The position numbers and the translations under genes are program-made. Shown in pieces: positions 9,292 through 18,467 of a DNA stretch of 64,000 bases. The stretch lies in contig NZ_FOSW01000005.1 in assembly GCF_900114385.1 (NCBI RefSeq), positions 234,116 to 298,115 on the forward strand, in the 5' to 3' direction. The notes under the pieces were generated by a model. It was not told where the DNA came from. It ran no database searches and saw nothing but the letters and a program-made list of their open reading frames with translations. This DNA comes from Geodermatophilus ruber (GTDB taxonomy: Bacteria > Actinomycetota > Actinomycetes > Mycobacteriales > Geodermatophilaceae). Position 1 is the stretch's first letter, and every line of letters begins with the position of its first letter.

Positions 9292-9297
9292 TAGCCT
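9292..9297 (+). promoter_or_regulatory. Leaderless -10 box (TAGCCT) of the DegV gene
   Basis: TAGCCT lies 6 nt before GTG 9304, matching the leaderless pattern seen at nadD and the HIT gene. Confidence 0.55.
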
Positions 9298-9303
9298 CGC
9301 CGG

Positions 9304-10233
9304 GTGTCCGTCGCCGTGGTCACCGACTCCACGGCCTACCTGCCTCCTCAGCTCGTGGAGCGGTACGCGGTCGAGGTGGTCCCCCTGTACGTCGTCCTGG
9401 CCGGCCACTCGGGGCGCGAGGGGCAGGAGATCGGGCCGGTCGACGTGGCCCGCGCGCTCGGCGTCCGTGGTCAGCGCGTCTCCACCTCGCGGCCGACACC
9501 CGGGGACTTCGTCAGCGCCTTCCGGCGGCGGCTCGCCGACGGCGCCGACCGCATCGTGTCGGTGCACCTGTCCGCCGAGCTCTCCGGCACGGTGGACGCC
9601 GCCCGGCTGGCCGCCGCGCAGGTGGGCGAGCACGTCGTGACCGTCATCGACTCCCGGTCGGCTGCCATGGGCAACGGCTTCGCCGTCCTCGCCGCCGCCC
9701 GCGCGGCTGCGGCCGGTGCCGATGCCGCGACCGTGGCGGCCGCGGCGAGGAAGACCGCCGCCGCCACCCGCACGCTGTTCGTCGTGGACACCCTCGAGCA
9801 CCTCCGGCGGGGAGGCCGGATCGGCTCGGCCGCCTCGGTGCTCGGCACCGCCCTCGCGGTCAAGCCGGTGCTGCACATGGCCGAGGGCCGGGTGGTCCCG
9901 CTGGAGAAGGTGCGGACCTCGGCCCGTGCGCTGACCAGGCTGGTGCAGCGAGGGATCGAGGCCGCCGACGGAGGGCCGGTGTCGGTGGCCGTCCACCACC
10001 TGGCCGCCCCCGAGCGGGCCGAGCGGCTGGCCACCGAGCTGCGCGAGCGGTTGCCCGGCCTGTGCGAGCTGTACGTCAGCGAGCTCGGCGCGGCCATCGG
10101 CGCCCACGTGGGACCGGGGGCGGTGGGCGTCGTCGTGGCCCCGACCCCGGGAGGGAAGCCGGCCGGCGAACCGGAGCCCGGCACCGACGCGCGGTCCGGC
10201 AGCGAGGGCACGCAGCAGCCATCGGCGGGGTGA
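9304..10233 (+). CDS. DegV family fatty-acid-binding protein
   Basis: 309-aa DegV-fold protein. The N-terminal VVTDSTAYLP motif and the central VSVHLSAELSGT segment are the family's lipid head-group contacts; the C-terminal lobe runs to ~290. DegV proteins bind fatty acids and some (FakB) present them to the FakA kinase. No fakA gene is in the window, so a kinase partner is unproven. The last ~25 residues are a low-complexity tail. GTG 9304 fits both homology and the -10 box. Confidence 0.88.
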   Translation: MSVAVVTDSTAYLPPQLVERYAVEVVPLYVVLAGHSGREGQEIGPVDVARALGVRGQRVSTSRPTPGDFVSAFRRRLADGADRIVSVHLSAELSGTVDAARLAAAQVGEHVVTVIDSRSAAMGNGFAVLAAARAAAAGADAATVAAAARKTAAATRTLFVVDTLEHLRRGGRIGSAASVLGTALAVKPVLHMAEGRVVPLEKVRTSARALTRLVQRGIEAADGGPVSVAVHHLAAPERAERLATELRERLPGLCELYVSELGAAIGAHVGPGAVGVVVAPTPGGKPAGEPEPGTDARSGSEGTQQPSAG

Positions 10234-10360
10234 CGGAACCGGGGCGACGGGCACGGGAGCACACTGCCCCGGAACCGTGACGATGCGTTCGGCCGCATCC
10301 ACAGGCCGGCCGCCTGTCCACAACCCTCCTCGACCAGCGGCCGGCCGCTGGATGGCTGCC

Positions 10361-10366
10361 TAGCGT
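10361..10366 (+). promoter_or_regulatory. Leaderless -10 box (TAGCGT) of comEA
   Basis: TAGCGT lies 7 nt before GTG 10374 and probably drives comEA-comEC. Confidence 0.5.
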
Positions 10367-10373
10367 CCGGTCG

Positions 10374-11213
10374 GTGCGCCTCTCCTCCCGCCGCGGTGAC
10401 GACGCGGACCTGATCCGGGCCCGCCTGCGCGCCCTGCTCGACGAGAACGGCCACGCGCCCGGGTGGGTACCCGAGGACGAGACGCCGGGCGACCTGGACA
10501 CCCCCGGGCTGGAGGGGCGCGACGGCGCAGACCCCGCGGACGCCCTACCCCGCGGCATCGGCCGGCACCGAGCCCCGGGCGCCGCCGTCCGCCTGGATCC
10601 CGGACGGCGCGGGGCCTGGTCGCTCTGGGCGGCCGGGTTGCTCGCCGCACTGCTGCTCGCCGCGTGGACCTGGTGGGACCGCCCCCGGGTGGAGCCGGCC
10701 CCCGCGGAACCGGTCGGCACGTCGCCGTCCGAGGCGCCCGAGCCCGCACCGGCCACGCCCCCCGTGGGGGTGGCCGCGGAGACCTCGCCGACCGTCGTGG
10801 TCTCGGTGGTGGGCCTGGTGACCCGGCCCGGCCTGGTGACCCTGCCCCAGGGGTCCCGGGTCGCCGACGCGATCACCGCCGTCGGTGGGCTGCTTCCCGA
10901 CGCCGATCCGGCCGCGGTGAACCTCGCCGCGGTCCTGGCCGACGGTCAGCAGGTCGCGGTGGGCGTGCCCGGGGCCGCCACAGCGGGTGCCTCCACCCCG
11001 GGCGCGGTTGCGGCCGGTGCGGCGCCGGTCGACCTCAACGCGGCCACCGTCGGCGACCTCGACGCACTGCCCGGGATCGGCCCCGTGCTGGCCCAGCGGA
11101 TCGTCGACCACCGCGAGCAGCACGGCCGCTTCGGCTCGGTCGAACAGCTCGACGACGTCCCCGGCATCGGCCCGGCCACCTTCGCCGAGCTCGTCGACCT
11201 GGTGACCGTGTGA
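10374..11213 (+). CDS. comEA: Competence protein ComEA (DNA-binding, membrane-anchored)
   Basis: 279-aa DNA receptor of the natural transformation machinery. Residues ~1-80 are cytoplasmic, one membrane helix (LWAAGLLAALLLAAW) lies at ~83-97, then a Pro/Ala linker, an SLBB-like domain (~140-205) and a C-terminal helix-hairpin-helix pair (LDALPGIGPVLAQRIVDHR and DDVPGIGPATFAELV). It presents DNA outside the membrane to ComEC, encoded next with a GTGA overlap. Confidence 0.9.
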   Translation: MRLSSRRGDDADLIRARLRALLDENGHAPGWVPEDETPGDLDTPGLEGRDGADPADALPRGIGRHRAPGAAVRLDPGRRGAWSLWAAGLLAALLLAAWTWWDRPRVEPAPAEPVGTSPSEAPEPAPATPPVGVAAETSPTVVVSVVGLVTRPGLVTLPQGSRVADAITAVGGLLPDADPAAVNLAAVLADGQQVAVGVPGAATAGASTPGAVAAGAAPVDLNAATVGDLDALPGIGPVLAQRIVDHREQHGRFGSVEQLDDVPGIGPATFAELVDLVTV

Positions 11214-13873
11214 GCGCCGCGCCCGAGCGATGGTCGTGGGTGGACCTGCGGCTGGTCCCGGCCGCGGCCACCGTGTGGGCCGGCACCCTCGCCGCGCCGG
11301 CGCTGCGCCCGGCGCTGCTCGGCGGGATCGCCCTGGCCGCCGCCGGTGCCGCCGCTGCCCTCGTCCGGTGGCGCCGCTCGACCGCGGCCGTCGTCTGCCT
11401 CGGCGTCCTCGCTGCGCTCGCGGTCACCGCCGCCACCGCCGCCGTCCGCGCCGGCGCCCGGGAGGCCTCCCCGCTGCACGCGCTGGCGGAGGACCGGCGC
11501 ACCGTCCTCGTCGAGCTCGAGCTGGACGGTGACCCACAGCGGATCGGTGGCGCCGGCCCGCCCCGGGTGGTCGTCGACGCGACCGCCACGGCCGTCGAGG
11601 ACGGCGGCACGCGCACCCGCCTGGACGACGCGGTGATCCTCTTCGCCCCGGCCGAGGAGTGGCTCGGGCTGCTCCCGGGGCAGCCCGTCCGGGTGCGGGT
11701 GGCCGCGGCGCCGGCCCCGGCCGCGGACGGGCTGGTGGCGCGGTTGTCGGCCCGCGCGCCGCCGACGCCGCTCGGCAGCCCGCCCTGGGTGCAGCGGGTC
11801 GCGGGCGACCTGCGTGACGGGCTCTCCGCGGCGGCCGCCCGCGTGCTGGATGCACGGGCCGGCGGCCTGCTGCCGGGGCTGGTGGTCGGGGACACCCGCG
11901 CCATGGACCCCGTGCTGGTCGAGGACTTCCGGCGCGCCGGGCTGGCGCACCTCACCGCCGTCTCGGGCGCCAACGTCGCGATCGTCCTGACCGGGGTGCT
12001 CGCGCCGCTGCGCCGGCGGGCCACCGACCGGCGTGTGCAGGCCCTGGTTGCGGCGGCCGCCCTCGTCGGGTTCGTGCTGCTGGCCCGCCCCACCGCGAGC
12101 GTCGTGCGGGCCGCCGCGATGGGCGCGGTGACCCTGCTGGCGCTGGCCACCGGCCGCTCGCGCGCGGCGCTGCCGGCCCTGGCCGCGTCCGTCGTGGTGC
12201 TCGTGCTGATCGACCCCGGCCTCGCCCGGGACGCCGGCTTCGCCCTCTCCGTCGCGGCGACGGCCGCCATCGTCCTGCTCGCACCCGGCTGGTCGCGGCG
12301 GCTGCGCGGCCGCGGCTGGGCTCCCGCCCTGGCCGACGCCGTCGCGGTCGCCGCGGCGGCCGGCGTCGCCACCGCCCCGCTGATCGCGGGGCTGTCCGGG
12401 CTGGTCAGCCTCGCCTCGCTGCCGGCCAACCTGCTGGCCGCGCCGGCCGTGCCACCGGCGACGATCCTCGGGCTGCTGGCCGCCCTGGTGGCGGTGGCCG
12501 TGCCGCCGCTGGCCGACGCGCTGGTGTGGCTGGCCGGCTGGCCGGTGCGCTGGCTGGTCCTCGTGGCCGAGCGCGCCGCGGCACTGCCGGACGGCGCGAC
12601 GGGCTGGCCGGCCGGTACGCGCGGCGCGCTGCTGCTCACCGTGCTCGTGCTCGTCCTGGCGTGGCTGCTCTGGCGGTTCGCGCGTCTGCGACCGCTGGCT
12701 CTCGCCGCTCTCGTCGGCCTGGTCGTCGTGGGCTGGCCGGTCCGGCAGCTCACCCGCGGCTGGCCGCCCGACCGCACGGTCGTCGTGGCCTGCGACGTCG
12801 GGCAGGGGGACGCCCTCGTGGTGCCGACCGGGCCGGGGCAGGGCGTGCTCGTCGACGCCGGCCCGGAGGTCGGACCGGTCGACCGGTGCCTGGACCGGCT
12901 GGGCATCGACACCCTGCCCCTGGTGCTGCTCAGCCATCTGGACGCCGACCACGCCGGCGGACTGGCGGGGGCGTTCTCCGGACGGACGGTGGGCGTGGTC
13001 GCCACGGGCACGTTGGCGCCGGACGATGACCGGGCCGAGCGGCTGGCCGAGGCCACTCGCCGGGCCGGCGGAACCCGGGCCGTCCTCGTCCCGGGGGACG
13101 ACCGCACGGTCGGCGGCGCCCGGGTCGAGGTGCTGGCGCCGCCGGCCGAGATCGCCACCGCCGCGGTGGAGCCCAACGACCTCTCCCTGGTGGTGCGGAT
13201 GACCGCGCAGGGTGTGCGGGTGCTGCTCCCCGGCGACCTCGGCGGTCAGGCGCAGGCGCGCCTCGTGACGCGGGGCGCGGACCTGCGGGCCGACGTCCTC
13301 AAGGTTCCGCACCACGGCAGCGCGGACGCCGACCGCGGGTTCCTCGCGGCCACCGGGGCACGGGTCGCGCTGCTCTCGGTCGGTGCGGACAACCCCTACG
13401 GCCACCCCACCGCCCGCGTGCTGTCCTGGCTGGCCCGGGAGGGCATGCGGGTGCACCGCACGGACGCGGAGGGGGACCTCGCGGTGGCCGGCTCCGCCGG
13501 GAACTGGGGCGTCGCCACCCGCGGCCGCGACGCGGGTGCGCAGGCGGCGACGTCCGCACCCGACGGGACACCACCGCCGGCACCGGTCGGGGGGCCGCGC
13601 GTGCAGCGGCGGCGTCACCCCCGCGTGACACCATGCCGGTGTGGCCGCAGCACCCCCCGCACCGACGTCACGCCTGCGCGCCGTGGTCGGCGAGGAGGAG
13701 CTCCTGCGCTCCCGCGCGGTGGCCGCGGTGCGCGCCGCGGTGCGCGAGCGCCACCCCGGGGCGGAGCTGCACGAGCTCCCCGCGCTGGGGCTCCCGGTGG
13801 GGCAGCTGGCCGACGTCCTGGCGCCGTCGCTGTTCGGCGAGCACCGCCTGGTGGTCGTCACCGGCGTGCATGA
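11210..13873 (+). CDS. comEC: Competence DNA channel ComEC/Rec2
   Basis: Polytopic membrane protein taken to carry transforming DNA into the cell. The competence domain is seen in the central part (GLVVGDTRAMDP, LTAVSGANVAIV). A metallo-beta-lactamase-like domain starts near residue 529 (CDVGQGDAL) with SHLDADHAGG and VPHHGSADAD. GTG 11210 overlaps the comEA stop. The recognisable protein ends by ~13530. The open frame runs on for ~110 Arg/Gly/Pro-rich residues and overlaps the downstream holA by 233 nt, which is unusual and may reflect a frameshift or sequence error near the 3' end. Confidence 0.88.
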   Translation: MSAAPERWSWVDLRLVPAAATVWAGTLAAPALRPALLGGIALAAAGAAAALVRWRRSTAAVVCLGVLAALAVTAATAAVRAGAREASPLHALAEDRRTVLVELELDGDPQRIGGAGPPRVVVDATATAVEDGGTRTRLDDAVILFAPAEEWLGLLPGQPVRVRVAAAPAPAADGLVARLSARAPPTPLGSPPWVQRVAGDLRDGLSAAAARVLDARAGGLLPGLVVGDTRAMDPVLVEDFRRAGLAHLTAVSGANVAIVLTGVLAPLRRRATDRRVQALVAAAALVGFVLLARPTASVVRAAAMGAVTLLALATGRSRAALPALAASVVVLVLIDPGLARDAGFALSVAATAAIVLLAPGWSRRLRGRGWAPALADAVAVAAAAGVATAPLIAGLSGLVSLASLPANLLAAPAVPPATILGLLAALVAVAVPPLADALVWLAGWPVRWLVLVAERAAALPDGATGWPAGTRGALLLTVLVLVLAWLLWRFARLRPLALAALVGLVVVGWPVRQLTRGWPPDRTVVVACDVGQGDALVVPTGPGQGVLVDAGPEVGPVDRCLDRLGIDTLPLVLLSHLDADHAGGLAGAFSGRTVGVVATGTLAPDDDRAERLAEATRRAGGTRAVLVPGDDRTVGGARVEVLAPPAEIATAAVEPNDLSLVVRMTAQGVRVLLPGDLGGQAQARLVTRGADLRADVLKVPHHGSADADRGFLAATGARVALLSVGADNPYGHPTARVLSWLAREGMRVHRTDAEGDLAVAGSAGNWGVATRGRDAGAQAATSAPDGTPPPAPVGGPRVQRRRHPRVTPCRCGRSTPRTDVTPARRGRRGGAPALPRGGRGARRGARAPPRGGAARAPRAGAPGGAAGRRPGAVAVRRAPPGGRHRRA

Positions 13874-14630
13874 GGCGGCCGGAGCGCTCGCCGACGCGCT
13901 CACCGGCTACGCGAAGGAACCCGACCCGGACCTCACGCTCGTGGTGGTGCACAACGGCGGCAAGCGGAACGAGGCACTCCTCAAGGCCTTCACGGCCGCC
14001 GGAGCCGCCGTCGACGAGTGCCCGAAGATCAGCTCGACGGGTGACCGGATCGCCTTCGTGCGCAGCGAGGTGCGCGCGGCCGGGGGACGCATCACCCCCG
14101 ACGCGGCCGCCGCGCTGGTGGAGGCGATCGGGGCGGACCTGCGGCAGCTGTCGTCGGCGGCCAGCCAGCTGACCTCGGACTTCGGCGGCACGATCGACGC
14201 CGACGCGGTCGCCCGGTTCCACCGCGGGCAGGCCGAGGTCACCGGTTTCACCGTGGCCGAGCGGGTCCTGGTCGGTGACCGCCGGGGAGCGCTCGAGATG
14301 CTGCGCTGGGCGTCGCAGCGCGGGGTGGCCCACGTGCTGATCGCCGACGCCATCGCCGACGGGGTCCGCACCGCGGCCCGGGTGACCTCGGTGCGCAGCA
14401 GCAACCCCGGCGAGCTGGCCCGCACGCTGAAGATGCCGCCGTGGAAGGTCAAGAAGGCCCAGTCCCAGGCGCGCGGGTGGAGCATCGAGGGGCTGCAGCT
14501 GGCGATCGGGGTGGCCGCGGACCTCAACGCCGACGTCAAGGGCGCCGCGGCCAGCGCGGAGTACGCGCTGGAGCGCGCGGTGCGCCGGATCGTGGCGATC
14601 CGGGCCTCCACCGGCAGGGGCCGCGGCTGA
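13641..14630 (+). CDS. holA: DNA polymerase III delta subunit HolA
   Basis: 329-aa clamp-loader subunit that opens the beta clamp. The N-terminal AAA-like fold (VVGEEELLRSRAV), the central TGYAKEPDPDLTLVVVHNGGK and the C-terminal helical collar (LKMPPWKVKKAQSQARGW) are characteristic of actinobacterial HolA. It starts with GTG. The upstream comEC frame overlaps its first 233 nt in another frame. It is convergent with rpsT, separated by the hairpin at 14694-14734. Confidence 0.92.
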   Translation: MAAAPPAPTSRLRAVVGEEELLRSRAVAAVRAAVRERHPGAELHELPALGLPVGQLADVLAPSLFGEHRLVVVTGVHEAAGALADALTGYAKEPDPDLTLVVVHNGGKRNEALLKAFTAAGAAVDECPKISSTGDRIAFVRSEVRAAGGRITPDAAAALVEAIGADLRQLSSAASQLTSDFGGTIDADAVARFHRGQAEVTGFTVAERVLVGDRRGALEMLRWASQRGVAHVLIADAIADGVRTAARVTSVRSSNPGELARTLKMPPWKVKKAQSQARGWSIEGLQLAIGVAADLNADVKGAAASAEYALERAVRRIVAIRASTGRGRG

Positions 14631-14693
14631 CACCCTCGCCGCGGTCACCGCACGGCGGCCGAGGAGCCCCGGGCGACGTGGGGGCCCTGGAAA

Positions 14694-14734
14694 CGCACAG
14701 AGCCCCCTCCCTGTCAGGGAGGGGGCTCTGTGCG
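14694..14734. terminator. Bidirectional terminator between holA and rpsT
   Basis: A perfect 19-bp stem (14694-14712 with 14716-14734) closes on a 3-nt GTC loop. On the minus strand it is followed by TTT, on the plus strand by GC-rich sequence. It should end rpsT transcription efficiently and holA from the other side. Confidence 0.85.
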
Positions 14735-14757
14735 GACCGCGGATATCGCGGTTGACG

Positions 14758-15024
14758 TCAGCTGGAGAGGCTGGCGACCCGCTTGGCCATGCCCGACTTG
14801 CGGTTGGCGGCCTGGTTCTTGTGGATGACGCCCTTGCTGGCGGCCTTGTCGAGCGCCTTGCTGGCGATCTGCAGGGCAGTCTGAGCGGCCGCGGCGTCCC
14901 CGGCGTCGGCGGCGGTGCGGAAGCGCCGGACAGCCGTCTTCAGGGCGGACTTGACGGCAACGTTGCGCTGACGCGCCTTCTCGTTCGTCTTGATCCGCTT
15001 GATCTGGGACTTGATGTTCGCCAC
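14758..15024 (-). CDS. rpsT: 30S ribosomal protein S20
   Basis: 88-aa primary 16S rRNA-binding protein. The sequence begins [25 protein letters not shown] and contains [20 protein letters not shown], both diagnostic. The start is GTG at 15024, which gives the usual S20 length; longer upstream readings are untranslated leader. The gene is monocistronic, between its -10 (15105-15110) and the strong hairpin at 14694-14734. Confidence 0.95.
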   Translation of the reverse strand: MANIKSQIKRIKTNEKARQRNVAVKSALKTAVRRFRTAADAGDAAAAQTALQIASKALDKAASKGVIHKNQAANRKSGMAKRVASLSS

Positions 15025-15104
15025 GCGTGAGCCTCGGGTGTCTCTCGGGAGGGAGTACTTCTGACAGTGCGTCCGGACGGCAAGCGTCAGCGGACCGGTC
15101 TGCC

Positions 15105-15110
15105 AGGGTA
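15105..15110 (-). promoter_or_regulatory. Candidate -10 box (TACCCT) of rpsT
   Basis: On the minus strand TACCCT lies ~80 nt before the rpsT GTG. This would give rpsT a leader, unlike most genes here. A leader fits a ribosomal protein gene that may be translationally regulated (inference). Confidence 0.4.
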
Positions 15111-15206
15111 CCAGCGACTGTCGCGCCGCCCCAACCCGCGGTTCGGACGCCGCCGGTCCAGCCAATCGCTGGACGCCGCGCGCAGCCGTGGGACGATGGA
15201 AGCACT

Positions 15207-17051
15207 GTGACGACTCCCGCCTACACCGACCCGGCCCGCATCCGGAACTTCTGCATCATCGCCCACATCGACCATGGCAAGTCGACGCTGGCCGACCGGA
15301 TGCTCGAGGTCACCGGGATCATCGAGGCGCGGCAGATGCGTGCGCAGTACCTCGATCGCATGGACATCGAGCGCGAGCGCGGCATCACCATCAAGGCGCA
15401 GAACGTCCGCCTGCCGTGGACGCCGACGACCGGAGAGCACGCCGGCACCGATCACGTCCTGCACATGATCGACACCCCGGGGCACGTCGACTTCACCTAC
15501 GAGGTGTCGAGGTCCCTGGCCGCGTGCGAGGGCGCCGTCCTCCTCGTCGATGCCGCCCAGGGCATCGAGGCCCAGACCCTGGCCAACCTGTACCTGGCCA
15601 TGGAGAACGACCTCACGATCATCCCGGTGCTCAACAAGATCGACCTGCCGGCCGCCCAGCCGGACAAGTACGCCGCGGAGATCGCGCACATCATCGGCTG
15701 CGACCCTGACGACGTGCTGCGGGTCAGCGGCAAGACCGGCGAGGGGGTGCCCGAGCTGCTCGACGCCATCGTCGAGCAGATCCCGGCCCCGACCGGCGAG
15801 GCCGACGGCCCCGCCCGGGCGATGATCTTCGACTCGGTCTACGACATCTACCGCGGCGTCATCACCTATGTCCGCGTCGTCGACGGGCGGATCGCCGCCC
15901 GCGACCGGATCAAGATGATGTCGACCGGCGCCACCCACGAGCTCCTCGAGATCGGCGTCATCTCGCCCGAGCCCAAGCCGGTCGAGAGCCTGGGCGTCGG
16001 CGAGGTCGGCTACTTCATCACCGGGGTGAAGGACGTCCGCCAGTCCCGCGTCGGCGACACCGTGACCCTCCAGCACAAGCCGGCCAGCGAGTCGATCGGC
16101 GGCTACCGCGACCCGAAGCCGATGGTCTACTCCGGCCTCTACCCGATCGACGGCAGCGAGTACCCGCTGCTGCGTGAGGCGCTGGACAAACTACTGCTCA
16201 ACGACGCCGCGCTGACGTACGAGCCGGAGACCTCCGCGGCGCTCGGCTTCGGCTTCCGCGTCGGCTTCCTCGGCCTGCTGCACCTGGAGATCGTCCGCGA
16301 GCGGCTGGAGCGCGAGGCCGGCATCAGCCTCATCTCCACGGCGCCGAACGTCGTCTACCGGGTGGTGATGGAGGACGGCTCCGAGATCACGGTGACGAAC
16401 CCCAGCGACTGGCCGATGGGGAAGATCGACACGGTCTACGAGCCGGTCGTGAACGCGACGATCATCGCGCCCAGCGACTACACCGGCGCCATCATGGAGC
16501 TGTGCCAGGGCCGCCGTGGCCAGCTGGGCGGCATGGACTACCTCTCGGAATCCCGCGTGGAGCTGCGCTACGTGCTCCCGCTCGGTGAGATCATCTTCGA
16601 CTTCTTCGACGCCCTGAAGTCACGCACCCGCGGCTACGCCTCCCTCGACTACTCCGAGGCCGGGGAGCAGGAGTCCTCGCTGGTCAAGGTCGACATCCTG
16701 CTGCAGGGTGAGGCCGTCGACGCCTTCAGCGCGATCGTGCACAAGGACAAGGCCTACAGCTACGGCGTGATGATGGCCGGCAAGCTGCGCGAGCTCATCC
16801 CGCGCCAGCAGTTCGAGGTGCCGATCCAGGCCGCCGTCGGCTCGCGGGTCATCGCCCGCGAGACGGTCCGCGCCATCCGCAAGGACGTCCTGGCCAAGTG
16901 CTACGGCGGTGACATCACCCGCAAGCGGAAGCTGCTGGAGAAGCAGAAGGAGGGCAAGAAGCGGATGAAGATGGTCGGCCGCGTCGAGGTTCCTCAAGAG
17001 GCGTTCGTCGCCGCGCTCTCCACGAACGAGTCGACCGCCTCCAAGAAGTGA
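15207..17051 (+). CDS. lepA: Elongation factor 4 (LepA)
   Basis: 614-aa ribosome-associated GTPase (back-translocase/EF4). G1 [10 protein letters not shown]3 DTPGHVDF and G4 NKIDLP are in order in the first 150 residues. LepA-specific C-terminal elements are also present (the [16 protein letters not shown] region and the Lys-rich [18 protein letters not shown] tail). GTG 15207 gives the normal length. It is divergent from rpsT and overlaps the MOSC gene by four bases (GTGA). Confidence 0.96.
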   Translation: MTTPAYTDPARIRNFCIIAHIDHGKSTLADRMLEVTGIIEARQMRAQYLDRMDIERERGITIKAQNVRLPWTPTTGEHAGTDHVLHMIDTPGHVDFTYEVSRSLAACEGAVLLVDAAQGIEAQTLANLYLAMENDLTIIPVLNKIDLPAAQPDKYAAEIAHIIGCDPDDVLRVSGKTGEGVPELLDAIVEQIPAPTGEADGPARAMIFDSVYDIYRGVITYVRVVDGRIAARDRIKMMSTGATHELLEIGVISPEPKPVESLGVGEVGYFITGVKDVRQSRVGDTVTLQHKPASESIGGYRDPKPMVYSGLYPIDGSEYPLLREALDKLLLNDAALTYEPETSAALGFGFRVGFLGLLHLEIVRERLEREAGISLISTAPNVVYRVVMEDGSEITVTNPSDWPMGKIDTVYEPVVNATIIAPSDYTGAIMELCQGRRGQLGGMDYLSESRVELRYVLPLGEIIFDFFDALKSRTRGYASLDYSEAGEQESSLVKVDILLQGEAVDAFSAIVHKDKAYSYGVMMAGKLRELIPRQQFEVPIQAAVGSRVIARETVRAIRKDVLAKCYGGDITRKRKLLEKQKEGKKRMKMVGRVEVPQEAFVAALSTNESTASKK

Positions 17052-17704
17052 GCGGCCGGCTCGAGGCCGTCTGCGTCGCGGGCGCGGATCTGCTGCCGCT
17101 TCCGGGCCGGAAGCCGAACCGCAGCGGGATCGACAAGAAGCCGGTCGCCGGCCGGGTCGCCGTCGGCGAGCTCGGCCTCGACGGTGACGTCCAGGTCAAC
17201 CGCAAGTACCACGGCGGCGAGGGCCAGGCGCTCTACGCCTACGCCCGGGAGGACGCCGACCGGTGGTCGGCGGAGCTGGGCCGCGACCTCCCGCCCGGCC
17301 GGTTCGGCGAGAACCTCCGGACGACCGGCCTGGACCTGACCGGCGCGCTGCTCGGCGAGCGGTGGCAGGTGGGGACGGCGCTGCTGGAGGTCACCGCGCC
17401 GCGGATCCCGTGCGCGAACTTCGAGCGGTTCTGGGGCGTGCCGCAGCTGGTCAAGCGGTTCACCGCGTACGGCGCCTGCGGTGCCTACCTGCGCGTGCTC
17501 GAGCCCGGCGACGTCGGGGCCGGCGACGCCATCGAGGTCGTCGTCCGCCCGGACCACGAGGTCACCGTCGGCCTGGCCTTCCGGGCCTTCACCACTCAGA
17601 AGCACCGCCTCCCGCAACTGGCTCCCGCCCTGCAGCACCTGCCGGTCAGGGACCAGCCCAAGATCGCCGCGAAGATCGCCACGCGGACCGGCGCCTCGGT
17701 CTGA
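17048..17704 (+). CDS. MOSC domain protein (YiiM-like)
   Basis: 218-aa MOSC-domain protein, related to molybdenum-cofactor sulfurase C-terminal domains and E. coli YiiM. Typical motifs are [34 protein letters not shown] and PRIPCANF with the conserved Cys near residue 121. YiiM relatives take part in reduction of N-hydroxylated compounds with a molybdenum cofactor; the substrate here is unknown. Its GTG overlaps the lepA stop. Confidence 0.85.
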   Translation: MSGRLEAVCVAGADLLPLPGRKPNRSGIDKKPVAGRVAVGELGLDGDVQVNRKYHGGEGQALYAYAREDADRWSAELGRDLPPGRFGENLRTTGLDLTGALLGERWQVGTALLEVTAPRIPCANFERFWGVPQLVKRFTAYGACGAYLRVLEPGDVGAGDAIEVVVRPDHEVTVGLAFRAFTTQKHRLPQLAPALQHLPVRDQPKIAAKIATRTGASV

Positions 17705-17718
17705 TCGCGGCGGCGCGC

Positions 17719-17724
17719 TACTGT
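17719..17724 (+). promoter_or_regulatory. Candidate -10 box (TACTGT) of the LprG-like lipoprotein gene
   Basis: TACTGT lies ~48 nt before the ATG of the lipoprotein gene, which has a clear GGGAGGT ribosome site. This unit would therefore have a normal leader. Confidence 0.4.
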
Positions 17725-17771
17725 CCGCCGCGGTACGCCGGGAGCAGCCCCGGCCGACGGGGAGGTCCGCC

Positions 17772-18467
17772 ATGCTCCTGCGCCGTACCGGCGTCGCACT
17801 CGCGCTCGCCGGACTCCTCCTGACCGGTTGCGGCGGCGAGAGCGAGCCCGAGGAGTCGGCGTCCGGGCTGCTCGAGCGCGCCAGGACCACCCTCGACGAG
17901 GCGCAGAGCGCGCACTTCGTGCTCGACAGCCACAACGCGCCCGGCAGCGGCACCGCCCTGGTCGGTGGCGAGGGGGACATCGCCCGGCCGTCCTCCTTCG
18001 AGGGCACGCTGAAGGTGGTCGCGCTGGGGTCCACGCTGGACCTCGAGGTCATCTCGGTCGACGGCACCGTCTACGCCCAGCTGCCGTTCACCTCCGGGTT
18101 CAGCGTCGTCGACCCGGCCCAGTTCGGCTTCGGGGACCCCGGCGCGCTGCTCACCCCGGGGACGGGCATCTCGCAGCTGCTCGCCGAGGCGGAGTCCGCC
18201 GAACTGGGGGAGGAGCGCCGGGTCGACGGCGAGGTGGTCCGTGAGGTCACCACCGAGCTGCCCGGCGACCTGGTGGGGCGGGTGCTCACCAGCGCCGACC
18301 CGAGCCGGCCGGTGCAGGCGCTCTTCTCGATCGCGGCGAGCAGCGGTCACCTGCGCCGGGCGGAGCTGACCGGACCGTTCTTCAGCGCGGAGAGCGACGC
18401 GACGTTCATCCTCGAGCTGAGCGACTTCGGGGCCGATGTCGAGATCACCGCGCCTGCCGTCGGTTGA
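17772..18467 (+). CDS. LppX/LprG-family lipoprotein
   Basis: 231-aa secreted lipoprotein with signal MLLRRTGVALALAGLLLTGC (lipobox LLTGC) and an LppX_LprAFG-type beta-sheet domain (for example SAHFVLDSHN, GTVYAQLPFTSGF). M. tuberculosis LprG carries triacylated lipids in a hydrophobic pocket and works with the MFS exporter P55. The same pair is seen here, since the next gene is a P55-like MFS protein overlapping by 32 nt. The ribosome site GGGAGGT is well placed. Confidence 0.85.
   Translation: MLLRRTGVALALAGLLLTGCGGESEPEESASGLLERARTTLDEAQSAHFVLDSHNAPGSGTALVGGEGDIARPSSFEGTLKVVALGSTLDLEVISVDGTVYAQLPFTSGFSVVDPAQFGFGDPGALLTPGTGISQLLAEAESAELGEERRVDGEVVREVTTELPGDLVGRVLTSADPSRPVQALFSIAASSGHLRRAELTGPFFSAESDATFILELSDFGADVEITAPAVG

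Noticed and set aside
36..13900. Long open frames (200-1000 codons) antisense to or out of frame with real genes
   Set aside because: They are Arg/Pro/Gly/His-rich, lack motifs and follow from >70% GC, which removes stop codons from the other frames.
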